From Brucella pseudintermedia (GTDB taxonomy: Bacteria > Pseudomonadota > Alphaproteobacteria > Rhizobiales > Rhizobiaceae): DNA of 64,000 nucleotides. The notes below the pieces were generated by a model. That model worked only from the letters and a program-made list of their open reading frames with translations, had not been told where the DNA came from and searched no databases. This document shows, piece after piece, positions 17,800 to 26,143 of this stretch (position 1 is the stretch's first letter; every line of letters starts with the position of its first letter). The stretch lies in the NCBI RefSeq assembly GCF_042697365.1, contig NZ_CP137605.1; one strand, 5' to 3'. The translations under genes were made by a program, and so were the position numbers.

Positions 17800-18708
17800 C
17801 TATCCCTTTCCGCCGGCGGTGGAACCGCGATAGAAGAGCGAACGCACGCCGAGAAGCGCGCCGACGACCAGCAGTTGGACCGCCGCCATGATCATCGCGA
17901 TGGATGAGGCCATGGAGTCGTCATATTGCTCGAAAGCTGCCTGTGCCGCTGCAATGGAGATCACGCGCGTCGGTCCCGACGGCGCGCCAAGCAGCACGGC
18001 GGAGGGAAACACGGCGAAGGCCTGTACGAAGGTGAGGCAGGCCGCGACGACCAGGCCCGGCACCAGCAACGGCAGCATGACATGGCGGAAGCGCTGCCAG
18101 CTATTGGCGCCATGGGTGGCGGCGGCGCGCTCCAAAGCGGGGTCGATGCCGGTTATGTAGGAAAGCGTCAGCAGGAAGGTGAACGGAAACACCGTGATGA
18201 CCAGCGATGCGAAGACGCCCCAGTAATTGTTGGTGAGCTTCAACGGGCTGTCGATGAGGCCGATGGTGATGAGCGTGCGGCTGAACCAGCCTTGCGGCCC
18301 CAGATAGTTCAGCAGGCCCTCCGCGATCAGGACGGTGCCGAGCGTCACCGGCAGGACGAGGATCGTGGTCAGCAGGCGCTGGCGGCGCATCAGGCGCACA
18401 CGCATGGCAATGGGAACCGCGAAAAGAACGCTGATGATGGTGACGGGAACCGCCAGCCACAGCGTCGCGCCGATGGTCTTGTAGAGATAGGGATCGGAGA
18501 AGAACTTGCGGTAATTGGCCAGCGCCCCGCCCCCGTCGAGCGGGTTGAAGGACAGTACCAGCCCGTAAAGAAACGGATAGATGAACACGCCCACCACAAA
18601 AAGCAGCGCAGGCAGGATCAGAAGGGTGACGCCATCAAAGCCGCGATTGGCGAGGCGTTGCCGCAAGCCGGGTTTAAGCGGTGCGTCTGCATAGGTCTCC
18701 ACTGCCAT
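17800..18708 (-). CDS. ABC transporter permease (PotB-like)
   Basis: A 302-residue permease with about six membrane helices; the EAA-like loop reads ERAAATHGANSWQRFRHVML near residue 196. The N-terminus (MAVETYADAPLKPGLRQRLA) is cytoplasmic and precedes a first helix rich in leucine and phenylalanine. It forms the channel with the next permease and is energised by the ATPase encoded just upstream in the operon (3-bp spacing). Confidence 0.9.
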   Translation of the reverse strand: MAVETYADAPLKPGLRQRLANRGFDGVTLLILPALLFVVGVFIYPFLYGLVLSFNPLDGGGALANYRKFFSDPYLYKTIGATLWLAVPVTIISVLFAVPIAMRVRLMRRQRLLTTILVLPVTLGTVLIAEGLLNYLGPQGWFSRTLITIGLIDSPLKLTNNYWGVFASLVITVFPFTFLLTLSYITGIDPALERAAATHGANSWQRFRHVMLPLLVPGLVVAACLTFVQAFAVFPSAVLLGAPSGPTRVISIAAAQAAFEQYDDSMASSIAMIMAAVQLLVVGALLGVRSLFYRGSTAGGKG

Positions 18709-18711
18709 GGT

Positions 18712-19770
18712 TCAGCCCTCCGCCGGAAAGACCAGCGCGCGGCCCGCATCGATGCCCAGCACAATGCGGCTGCCGGGTTCCACCCCTTGCGGCCCGTGAA
18801 AGATCAGTTCCATCCCGGTTTCGGTGCGGGCGGTGCCGACATATTCACGCCCGCGATATTCGATGGTCTCGACGGTCGCCTGCAAGTCGTTGCGATGGCC
18901 CGAACCGGACATAACATCATCGCCACGGGCCATCAGCACGGCATCATCGCCCGGCCGAAGCTCGTCCATGGCGCGCCCGGCGAGTTCACTTCCCGCAACG
19001 GAAATGACCGCCTGCCCGTCCTCGACGCGCAGAACCTTGCCCGGCAAGGCATTGCGGAAGCCCATGAAAGCCGCAACGTCGCGATAGCGCGGCTCTTCGT
19101 AAAGCTCGTGCGGCTTGCCGACCTGCCGGATTTCGCCATCGCGCAGAACCACGATACGGTCGGCCAGCGACAGGGCCTCGTCCTGATCATGGGTCACATA
19201 AATCGTGGTCGAACCAAGCTGGTTATGGATGCGGCGGATTTCGGCGCGCATCTCAAGGCGCAGCTTGGCGTCGAGATTGGAAAGCGGCTCGTCCATGAGA
19301 ACCACAGGCGGCTCGATGACGATGGCGCGGGCGATCGCCACGCGCTGCTGCTGTCCGCCGGAAAGCTGTCCGGGCAGTTTTTCTTCCTGGCCCTGCAGGC
19401 GCACCAGAGCCAGTGCGGCCCGCGCGCGCTTTTCGATCTCGCTCTTTGCCAGACCACGCATCTTGAGGCCGAAGCCGACATTCTGCAAAACGTTCATATG
19501 CGGAAACAGCGCATAGTTCTGGAAAACCATGCCGAAGCCGCGATCCTCGGGCTTCAACTGGTCCACACGCCGCTCGTCGATATAGATGCCGCCGCCCGTC
19601 GTGCCGAGAAGCCCGGCGATGCAGTTGAGAGCCGTCGATTTTCCGCAGCCGGAAGGCCCCAGAAGCGCGATGAACTCGCCCTTGCGGATCGTGAGGTTGA
19701 TATCCCTCAGGGCAGCGAAAGTCCCGAATGAACGGCTCATGCGGTCGAGCCGGAGTTCTTGAAATGACAT
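18712..19770 (-). CDS. ABC transporter ATP-binding protein (PotA/UgpC-like)
   Basis: A 352-residue importer ATPase. Walker A GPSGCGKST near residue 38, signature LSGGQQQRVAIARAI near 136, Walker B VVLMDEPLSNLD, H-loop TIYVTHDQDEAL. A C-terminal TOBE-type domain (about 240-350) is typical of sugar and polyamine importers. I start it at MSFQELRLDRMS (19770); ATGs at 19785 and far upstream at 19968 are in frame but would add unfamiliar residues, and no candidate has a strong ribosome-binding site, so the start is uncertain. It pairs with the two permeases. Confidence 0.9.
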   Translation of the reverse strand: MSFQELRLDRMSRSFGTFAALRDINLTIRKGEFIALLGPSGCGKSTALNCIAGLLGTTGGGIYIDERRVDQLKPEDRGFGMVFQNYALFPHMNVLQNVGFGLKMRGLAKSEIEKRARAALALVRLQGQEEKLPGQLSGGQQQRVAIARAIVIEPPVVLMDEPLSNLDAKLRLEMRAEIRRIHNQLGSTTIYVTHDQDEALSLADRIVVLRDGEIRQVGKPHELYEEPRYRDVAAFMGFRNALPGKVLRVEDGQAVISVAGSELAGRAMDELRPGDDAVLMARGDDVMSGSGHRNDLQATVETIEYRGREYVGTARTETGMELIFHGPQGVEPGSRIVLGIDAGRALVFPAEG

Positions 19771-19852
19771 TGGCGCAAACACCATGATTTGTTTGACGAG
19801 CAAGAGCGTTTCCGGACGAGATGCGGCTCGCCCGGAAATTCCGCAGGCGGCC

Positions 19853-21037
19853 TCAGCCCCCGGCGACCTCTTCGTCCCAGCGGCGGAACGCAGCGACCAG
19901 CGCCTCCGGCTCAAGCGGCAGCTCGATCGGATTATTGGCGATCCAGTCGGCATATTCCGGACGGCCAAACTCGGCGATGATGTTCTGGCTTTCCTTCGGC
20001 GCCATTTCGATGGTGACGTCCTTCACCGCAGGCCCCGGATAGAAATAACCGGCATCATAGGAATAGGCCTGCTGGTCGGGCTTGAGCGCGAACTTGATGA
20101 ACTCCATCAGCACCGCGACCTTTTCCTCCGGCACGCCCTTGGGGATCGCGAAATAATGCGCGTCGCAAACCCAGTGGAAGCCGTCGAGCTTGCTGACGCC
20201 CATTTCCTTCGGCACCACGCCGAGCGCGCGCGGATTGATGTCCCAGCCGGTTGTCGTCACCGTCATGTCGCGGGTGCCTTCGCCCAGTTCCTTCATGAGC
20301 GCGCCCGTGCCTGCCGGGTAATATTCGATATTCTTGTGCAGTTCCTTCAGATAGGCCCAGGTCTTGTCCCAGCCCTTGACCGGGTCTTTCGGGTCGCTGT
20401 CCTTCAGAAGATAGGGAAGCCCCATCAGGAAGGTGCGCCCCGGACCGGAATTGGCCGGGCGGGCATAGATGAACTTGTTCGGATTTTCCTTCGTCCAGGC
20501 GAGCAGTTCTTCAGCGGTCTTGGGCGGGGTCTTCACCTTGTCCGGATGATATTCAAGCAGGGGGCCGGATGGATAATAGGAAACGACGACGCCCTTGCCC
20601 TTCGACATTTCCTGCATACGCCATGCAGGTTCCAGATAGATATCCTGCAACTTGGGCAGGCCGTTGTCCGGCAGCGCGATGATGTCGGTCCAGATATCGT
20701 CGGCAAGCCCGGCGGAAAGCGCATCCGGCCCGACGATCACCATGTCGATGTCGATGCGGTTGGCGCGCTGCTGCGCCTTGATCTTGCCCGGCAGTTCCGG
20801 CGCAGGCGCCTTGTTGAAGGTGAAGCGCGACACAAGCGCTTTCTGCTCGGCTGCAAAATTATCGAAGATCGGCTGGGTCAGCGCCAGATTCCCCGCTGCA
20901 TCGATGACATTAAGCGCCACCGGCGAGGACGGCAGTTTCGCCGACTGCGCCCAAACGCCCTTCGGCAGCATGATGCCCATGCCGGTCGCAATCCCGGCCC
21001 CCGCCATGAATGTGCGGCGTGAAATTCCCTTGTTCAT
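19853..21037 (-). CDS. Extracellular solute-binding protein (family 1)
   Basis: Periplasmic binding protein of 394 residues for the adjacent importer. It begins MNKGISRRTFMAGAGIATGM, an S-R-R-x-F twin-arginine signal, with probable cleavage after GVWAQ, so it is likely exported folded by Tat. The mature part has the layout of spermidine/iron/sugar-acid-type proteins. The ATG at 21037 was chosen because GGAGGAGAAC precedes it; an in-frame ATG 22 codons upstream lacks this. Given the catabolic neighbours, a sugar acid or its lactone is the likely ligand. Confidence 0.88.
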   Translation of the reverse strand: MNKGISRRTFMAGAGIATGMGIMLPKGVWAQSAKLPSSPVALNVIDAAGNLALTQPIFDNFAAEQKALVSRFTFNKAPAPELPGKIKAQQRANRIDIDMVIVGPDALSAGLADDIWTDIIALPDNGLPKLQDIYLEPAWRMQEMSKGKGVVVSYYPSGPLLEYHPDKVKTPPKTAEELLAWTKENPNKFIYARPANSGPGRTFLMGLPYLLKDSDPKDPVKGWDKTWAYLKELHKNIEYYPAGTGALMKELGEGTRDMTVTTTGWDINPRALGVVPKEMGVSKLDGFHWVCDAHYFAIPKGVPEEKVAVLMEFIKFALKPDQQAYSYDAGYFYPGPAVKDVTIEMAPKESQNIIAEFGRPEYADWIANNPIELPLEPEALVAAFRRWDEEVAGG

Positions 21038-21106
21038 GTTCTCCTCCACTTTCTGGTTATCCGGTGCGTCCCTCTTCTCCCTGTCAGGACGCCCGGGTTT
21101 CATTTG

Positions 21107-22021
21107 TCAGACAATGCCATCGGTCTCCCAGCCGGAGACGATCTTGCGAAGCGTCTCGCGATCATTCGTTTCAAGCTGCGGCAATCCGGGAAGCCGCACC
21201 TTGCCAACCTCAAATCCCTGGATTTGCAGTGCTTCCTTCACAACGGTCACATTGGCGCCGTTGCGGTATTTGGTGCGCATGGTCTCGAAATCGGCAATGC
21301 TTTCGACCACAGCCCTCGCTTTTGCGAAATCTCCCGCTTCCAGCGCATTCCACACGGCAAGCGAGCGCTTCGGCGCGACATTGACGAGGCCGGAGGTGAA
21401 ACCACGCCCGCCGAGGGCGTAGAACGGCAAGGCCCAGCTTTCCGCCAGACCGCAGATCCAGGTCGCTTCCGTGCCCTTCGTCGCGCGGCAGCACTCGAAG
21501 AAGAGCATGGTGTTCTGCGACGCGAACTTGACGCCTGCGACCTTCGGATGGGTGGCAAGGCGCACCATTTCATCAAGCGGGATCAGGTCCGAGCGGATAT
21601 AGGCGACGATGGGCAGGTCGACGGCTTCGGCAATGGCGATGAAGTAGTCCACCTGCGCATGGGGCGCGGCAAAGGGGTCGAGCGGATGGTGGATCATCAC
21701 GCCATCAGCGCCCGCCTTGCCTGCCGCGCTCGCGACCCGGATCGCCTCGCGCACCGAACGCCCGGCTGCAGCGGTTACGGCAGCCTTTCCGTCAACCGCG
21801 GCAATGGCGATGGCCTGAAGCCGGATGACTTCATTCTCGGTGAGGCTGTAGAATTCGCCGGTATTGCCCCCGGTGACGATGTTATGAACACCTGCCTGCG
21901 CGATGCGCCCGACGATCCCGCCCGTCAGCCCGGCATCGATCTCGCCCCTTGCGTCATAGGCAGTCGCATGCACGCCCGAAATGCCGCGAAGCACCCGGCG
22001 GTAGCCCGCTAAATCCATCAT
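21107..22021 (-). CDS. DapA-family lyase (dihydrodipicolinate synthase/keto-deoxy-acid aldolase type)
   Basis: A class I lyase of 304 residues using a Schiff-base lysine. Visible: GGNTGEFYSLTENEVIRLQA near residue 48 (GxxGE family motif), VAYIRSDLIPL near 140 with the catalytic tyrosine, and VAGVKFASQN near 163 with the lysine. In this operon it most probably cleaves or dehydrates the 2-keto-3-deoxy acid from the dehydratase rather than making dihydrodipicolinate. It opens with two ATG codons; GGGAGGAA precedes them and fits the second slightly better. Confidence 0.87.
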   Translation of the reverse strand: MMDLAGYRRVLRGISGVHATAYDARGEIDAGLTGGIVGRIAQAGVHNIVTGGNTGEFYSLTENEVIRLQAIAIAAVDGKAAVTAAAGRSVREAIRVASAAGKAGADGVMIHHPLDPFAAPHAQVDYFIAIAEAVDLPIVAYIRSDLIPLDEMVRLATHPKVAGVKFASQNTMLFFECCRATKGTEATWICGLAESWALPFYALGGRGFTSGLVNVAPKRSLAVWNALEAGDFAKARAVVESIADFETMRTKYRNGANVTVVKEALQIQGFEVGKVRLPGLPQLETNDRETLRKIVSGWETDGIV

Positions 22022-22039
22022 TTCCTCCCAATGTACCGG

Positions 22040-22705
22040 TCAGAAGACCAGTTCGATATGCGTATCCCCCGCTTTCACGATATGCTCGCGCATCAGCCGC
22101 TCGGCCAGATCGCCGTTGCGCGCCGTAATTGCCTGCATGATCGCCTCATGCTCGTTGAACGACTGCCGCCGCACATCCTCGCGTGACAGGACAGTCACCC
22201 TTGCGGCGTGGTCATACATGCGCTGCGCATTCTGCAACCGGCGCAGATATTCGCAGCCCGATGCCTCATGAATGCCGTCATGAAACTTCTCGTTCAGTTC
22301 GATCAGCAGATCGACGCTGCCCGCCTCCACCGCCGCCCGCATTTCCTCGATCACGGCGCGAAGGAAACCGAACGCCTCCTCGCTGCCGTGCTTGGCCGCC
22401 TGCCGCGCAATGATGCTTTCCAGCGCGGCGCGGGCGAGCGTCATTTCCTCGGCCTGCCGCGCATTGAACGATACGAACGTGCCGCGCCGCGCCTCGGTCC
22501 TGACCAGCCCTTCCCCTTCCAGCTGGCGCAGCGCCTCTTTCAACGGGCTCGTGCTGATGCCCAGATCGGAAGCGAGTTGCCTCTCGTTCAGCTTCTCGCC
22601 AGACTTGATCCGGCCGGAAATGATCGCCTCCCGCAGATTGTCATGCACATGATCCCTGAGGCTCTTCACCTTGATCGGAGAAAGGGGGGAAACGTTATCA
22701 CCCAA
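22040..22705 (-). CDS. GntR family regulator, FadR/FCD subfamily
   Basis: First gene of the sugar-acid operon; 221 residues. The winged helix (residues about 10-75: LREAIISGRIKSGEKLNERQ then LASDLGISTSPLKEALRQLE) is followed by an all-helical FCD effector domain (about 85-210) with HDGIHEASGCEYLRRLQNA, including likely metal-binding histidines. The start is TTG at 22705 with AGGTG five bases upstream; a stop codon lies just before in frame, so no ATG is available upstream. The perfect palindrome at 22766-22785 is the likely operator, so it probably represses its own operon until a sugar-acid intermediate appears. Confidence 0.88.
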   Translation of the reverse strand: MGDNVSPLSPIKVKSLRDHVHDNLREAIISGRIKSGEKLNERQLASDLGISTSPLKEALRQLEGEGLVRTEARRGTFVSFNARQAEEMTLARAALESIIARQAAKHGSEEAFGFLRAVIEEMRAAVEAGSVDLLIELNEKFHDGIHEASGCEYLRRLQNAQRMYDHAARVTVLSREDVRRQSFNEHEAIMQAITARNGDLAERLMREHIVKAGDTHIELVF

Positions 22706-22765
22706 GGCAACACCTGTTTGTCATGAACTTGCACCTGATCCTGAAACAGAGAATCTGATATGTCA

Positions 22766-22785
22766 ATATCTGATACATCAGATAT
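22766..22785. promoter_or_regulatory. 20-bp palindrome, probable GntR operator
   Basis: Arms ATATCTGAT and ATCAGATAT flank the two bases AC. A related half-site, ATCTGATATGTCA, lies directly upstream at 22753-22765. The element is about 60 bp before the gntR start and is the only strong dyad in the gap. Binding by the neighbouring GntR protein is inferred. Confidence 0.72.
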
Positions 22786-22883
22786 CAAAGAGAGAATTGC
22801 TGATAGCCGGCAGACAGCAGAAAGACGGCGCGGCGGCTCGTCTTCCCCGCCAGAATTCAGAAATGCGTGATGGTTCCGGGCCT

Positions 22884-24638
22884 CTATTCCGCCGCGGAAG
22901 AATGCCCCTCATCGAGCCTGGCCTGCGCGACATGCAGGCGCCTGTAGCGCCCATCCTTCACGGCCAGAAGCGCGGCATGACTGCCCTGCTCCGCGATGCG
23001 CCCGCCCTCCACCACCAGAATGCGATCGGCGTTGACGATGGTTGCGAGGCGATGCGCGATCACCAGCGTCGTGCGGCCTTGCGAAAGTTCGGCGAGCGAC
23101 TGCTGAATGGCGCGCTCGGTTTCGGTGTCGAGCGCGGACGTTGCTTCATCAAGGATCAGGATGGGCGGGTTTTTCAGGAAGATGCGCGCAATGGCCAAGC
23201 GCTGTTTCTGTCCGCCCGAAAGCTTCACGCCGCGCTCGCCGATCACCGTCTCAAAGCCATCCGGCAGGCTGGCAATGACGCCATCAAGCCGCGCGCGGCG
23301 CGCAGCGTCGACGATTTCCGCCTCGGTTGCATCCAGACGGCCATAGGCGATATTTTCCCGGATCGTCCCGGCGAACAGGAACACATCCTGACTGACGATG
23401 CCGATGTTGGAGCGCAGGGATTTCAGCGTCATGTCGCGAATGTCGATGCCATCGGCAAGTATCGCGCCCTTCGTCACATCATAGAAGCGCGGCAGCAGCG
23501 AGCAGATCGTCGTCTTGCCCGCACCGGACGGACCAACGAAGGCAATCGTTTCGCCCGCGCGAATGGAAATGTCGAGACCATCGACGATGGGGCGGTCCGC
23601 GCTATAGCCGAAACTCACATCGCGATATTCGATATCGCCGGTCAGGCGGGCAACTGTCTGCGCACCGGAGCGGTCCGCAATGTCCGGGCGCGTGTCGAGA
23701 AACTCCGTGTAACGCTGGAAACCGGCGATCCCCTTCGGATAGGTTTCGATGACCGAATTGATCTTTTCGATCGGACGGAAGAACACATTGACCAGCAGCA
23801 GGAAGCCGACAAACCCGCCGGCGGTCAGTTCGCCACGCACCACGAACCATGCGCCCGCCAGCATCACCACGACCTGCACGAAGCGCATCGACAGGTAGGA
23901 GAGCGACATGGACGCAGCCATGATCTTGTAGGCGGCGAGCTTGGTGGTCAGGTATTTGTCGTTGCTCTCGGCGAAAAGCCGTCGCTCGTGGTCTTCGTTC
24001 GTAAAGGCCTGAACGACGCGGATGCCGCCGACATTTTCCTCGATCCGCGCGTTGAAATCGCCGACGCGCCGGTAAAGCGCGTGCCATGTATTGGTCATGC
24101 GCCCGCCGTAACGGGTGGTGACATAGGCCGACAGCGGCACGATGACGGCGGTAATCAGCGCCAGCGGCGGATGCACCCACACCATGAGGATGAAGGCGCC
24201 GATCAGCGTCATCACCGCAATGAAGACGTCCTCGGGGCCGTGATGCGCCACCTCGCCTATTTCTTCCAGATCCTTGGTCAGCCGCGCCACCAGATGGCCG
24301 GTCTTCTGGTTGTCGAAGAAACCGAAGGAGAGCTTCTGCAAATGATCGAAGGCCTTGCGGCGCATCTCGGTCTCAATCTTGATGCCGAGCATATGCCCCC
24401 AATAGGTCACGATGACTTGCAGGAAGGCGTTGAGCACATAAATGGCAAGCAGGCCAACCGCAGCGAGGGCAATCACGCCGAGCTGACCGGTGGGCAGCAG
24501 CCTGTCGATGAAAAGCGTGACGGCGACCGGAAAGGCAAGCTCAAGCAGGCCGGATGCCACCGCGCTGGAAAAATCCAGCGCGAACAGCCCACGATGCGGA
24601 CGGTAATATCCGGCAAAGCGTTTCAGCAATCCAGCCAT
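22884..24638 (-). CDS. ABC exporter, ATPase-permease fusion (MsbA-like)
   Basis: Half-transporter of 584 residues that should act as a homodimer. Residues about 15-310 are a six-helix exporter membrane domain; the ATPase domain (about 340-575) has Walker A GPSGAGKTTICS, signature LSGGQKQRLAIARIF, Walker B ILILDEATSALD and H-loop VIAHRLATI. The C-terminus is GHSSAAE. Lipid or drug export is plausible, but the substrate cannot be told. It stands alone, in the same direction as the upstream pmp operon but separated from it. Confidence 0.9.
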   Translation of the reverse strand: MAGLLKRFAGYYRPHRGLFALDFSSAVASGLLELAFPVAVTLFIDRLLPTGQLGVIALAAVGLLAIYVLNAFLQVIVTYWGHMLGIKIETEMRRKAFDHLQKLSFGFFDNQKTGHLVARLTKDLEEIGEVAHHGPEDVFIAVMTLIGAFILMVWVHPPLALITAVIVPLSAYVTTRYGGRMTNTWHALYRRVGDFNARIEENVGGIRVVQAFTNEDHERRLFAESNDKYLTTKLAAYKIMAASMSLSYLSMRFVQVVVMLAGAWFVVRGELTAGGFVGFLLLVNVFFRPIEKINSVIETYPKGIAGFQRYTEFLDTRPDIADRSGAQTVARLTGDIEYRDVSFGYSADRPIVDGLDISIRAGETIAFVGPSGAGKTTICSLLPRFYDVTKGAILADGIDIRDMTLKSLRSNIGIVSQDVFLFAGTIRENIAYGRLDATEAEIVDAARRARLDGVIASLPDGFETVIGERGVKLSGGQKQRLAIARIFLKNPPILILDEATSALDTETERAIQQSLAELSQGRTTLVIAHRLATIVNADRILVVEGGRIAEQGSHAALLAVKDGRYRRLHVAQARLDEGHSSAAE

Positions 24639-24717
24639 GGCGCGGCTCCCTCGACAATAATCAAAGGGTGCCTAACTCATTCATCTCGCTATTAAAAGGG
24701 TAATTTGACGAGCTGGC

Positions 24718-25173
24718 TCAGGATTTGGATGCCTGCGCTGCCGCCCGGCCCATGATGCGGTCGTGGAACAGCATACCCAGAGCCATCATCGCGACAAAGA
24801 GCCAGACCTGCGGCAACCCCATGGATAGTGCGGACACAACGGGACCGGGGCAGAAGCCAGCGAGCCCCCAGCCCGCGCCGAAGATGGCGGAACCGGCAAT
24901 CAGCCGCCTGTCGATATCCGTCCTTTCCGGGAGATGAAAAGACCGGTCGAGCACGGGCCGCGCCATGCGCCGCTGCAACATCACGCCGGGGATTGCCACC
25001 AGAAGAGCACCGCCCAGCACGAAGGCGAGGCTCGGGTCCCAATGGCCGCTTGCAATATTCAGGAAGCCCGTCACGCGGGAGGGATCGATCATGCCCGACA
25101 GCGACAGGCCGAAACCGAATATCGCACCGGCAAGCAAGGTCACGGAAAGGCGCGCAAATGCCGATTGTGTCAC
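24718..25173 (-). CDS. YeeE/YedE-type sulfur transporter subunit B (DUF6691-like)
   Basis: Membrane protein of 151 residues, second half of a split YeeE/YedE transporter for sulfur compounds such as thiosulfate. It has about four hydrophobic helices and the conserved cysteine in GFCPGPVVSAL. The start is GTG at 25173 (VTQSAFARLSVTLL), which overlaps the stop of the preceding gene by 4 bp (GTGA), so the two halves are translationally coupled. A longer reading frame extends upstream, but it runs through the first subunit in another frame and is not real. It belongs to the bigR operon. Confidence 0.85.
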   Translation of the reverse strand: MTQSAFARLSVTLLAGAIFGFGLSLSGMIDPSRVTGFLNIASGHWDPSLAFVLGGALLVAIPGVMLQRRMARPVLDRSFHLPERTDIDRRLIAGSAIFGAGWGLAGFCPGPVVSALSMGLPQVWLFVAMMALGMLFHDRIMGRAAAQASKS

Positions 25174-25580
25174 AGGAACGCTCCCGAAATGGTGGCAACC
25201 ACAATGCCGGTTATGAGGAAAGTGAGAGTCGCCGCGATGGAGCGTCTGGAAAACCGCGCCATGCCGAGAATGCCGTGGCCTGACGTGCAGCCCGACCCCA
25301 TGCGGGTGCCAATGCCGACCAGAAGCCCTGCCACGACAATGACGGGCCAAGACATGGCCAGCGTGACTGCGGGAAAAGAGCCATAGATTGCTGCATAAAT
25401 GATCGGTCCCAGAACGAGGCCGACGACAAAGACCGCATTGGCCGGAACCTGCTGCCCGCCCAGAAGCCGCCCGACGATGCCGCTGATGCCAGCGATGCGC
25501 CCGTTCAGGACAAGAAGCAGGACTGCGGAAAGCCCAAGCAGCATTCCGCCTGCCAGCGATTGCAGATAGGTCGCTATCAT
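25170..25580 (-). CDS. YeeE/YedE-type sulfur transporter subunit A
   Basis: Membrane protein of 136 residues with about four helices, first half of the split YeeE/YedE transporter. The conserved cysteine motif is GSGCTSGHGILGMARFSRRS near residue 92, as in thiosulfate-transporting YeeE proteins. It overlaps the upstream ArsR gene and the downstream subunit by 4 bp each. With a BigR-type regulator in front, the operon fits the known alphaproteobacterial and Xylella pattern of pmpA-pmpB genes for handling reduced sulfur. Confidence 0.86.
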   Translation of the reverse strand: MIATYLQSLAGGMLLGLSAVLLLVLNGRIAGISGIVGRLLGGQQVPANAVFVVGLVLGPIIYAAIYGSFPAVTLAMSWPVIVVAGLLVGIGTRMGSGCTSGHGILGMARFSRRSIAATLTFLITGIVVATISGAFL

Positions 25581-25927
25581 GACCGGCCCTCCGGCGCACA
25601 GAAAATGCCATAGAGCGCCTCGATAAGCTGCGCGGCTCTCGCTTCCGTCAGCCGATAAAAAATCTGTTTCGCTTCGCGGCGGGTTTCGACCACGCCCGCC
25701 TCCCGCAACACGCCCAGTTGCTGCGACAGCGTCGGCTGATGGATGCCAAGCGCTTCCTCCAGCTCGCCGACCGAATATTCACCTTCTGCAAGGGTGCAGG
25801 CCAGCATCAGCCGCGCCGGGTGCGACAGCGTTTTCAGAAGTTCGGCGACCTCTGCCGCCCGCCCTTCCATTTCCGCGCGCGTCATCCTTTTTTCATCGGC
25901 GGGCGCGCGGCCCGAAATCGCTTCCAT
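25577..25927 (-). CDS. bigR: ArsR-family regulator, BigR/SqrR type
   Basis: A 116-residue winged-helix repressor. The HTH reads LEEALGIHQPTLSQQLGVLR, and the protein has exactly two cysteines, one in LMLACTLAEGEYSV and one in LYGIFCAPEGRS. Their placement matches the pair that forms a disulfide or polysulfide bridge in BigR and SqrR to sense sulfide or persulfide, rather than a metal site. It is followed, with 4-bp overlaps, by two YeeE/YedE subunits. The AT-rich imperfect palindrome upstream is the likely operator. The Blh persulfide dioxygenase found with bigR in some relatives is absent here. Confidence 0.85.
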   Translation of the reverse strand: MEAISGRAPADEKRMTRAEMEGRAAEVAELLKTLSHPARLMLACTLAEGEYSVGELEEALGIHQPTLSQQLGVLREAGVVETRREAKQIFYRLTEARAAQLIEALYGIFCAPEGRS

Positions 25928-25945
25928 CTCGTCACCTCATAATCA

Positions 25946-25961
25946 ATATACAATTAAATAT
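25946..25961. promoter_or_regulatory. AT-rich imperfect palindrome, probable BigR site
   Basis: ATATACAATTAAATAT matches its own reverse complement at all but four positions. It lies 19 bp upstream of the bigR start inside a longer AT-only stretch (to about 25975), as expected for the AT-rich BigR box overlapping its promoter. Confidence 0.6.
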
Positions 25962-26042
25962 AATATATAATGATTTTTGCAAGAGGAAGCCGGAACAATA
26001 ATGCCGCCGCTCATTTCCGAACGGCGGCATCTTTGCTCAAAC

Positions 26043-26142
26043 GCATTTCCGGACGCAAAACCGGTGCCCACTTTTGCTGGAAATGCTTTCTTTCCAACGC
26101 ATTTCCGGACGCAAAACCGGTGCCCACTTTTGCTGGAAATGC
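26043..26142. repeat. Two tandem identical 44-bp palindromic repeat units
   Basis: Units at 26043-26086 and 26099-26142 are identical. Each starts GCATTTCCGGACGCAAAACC and ends CACTTTTGCTGGAAATGC, giving a hairpin; 12 bp separate them. The second unit ends just before the stop of the carboxylesterase gene. Same family as the copies at 2478, 12262 and 46362. Confidence 0.85.
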
Positions 26143-26143
26143 T

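Noticed and set aside
17926..19731. A 601-codon plus-strand frame across the permease and ATPase genes
   Set aside because: Low-complexity His/Gln/Arg-rich shadow; the minus-strand genes have clear motifs and coupled spacing.
24718..25611. Long open frame covering both sulfur-transporter genes
   Set aside because: Only its end from the GTG at 25173 looks like a membrane protein; the upstream part is arginine/histidine-rich and overlaps subunit A in another frame.
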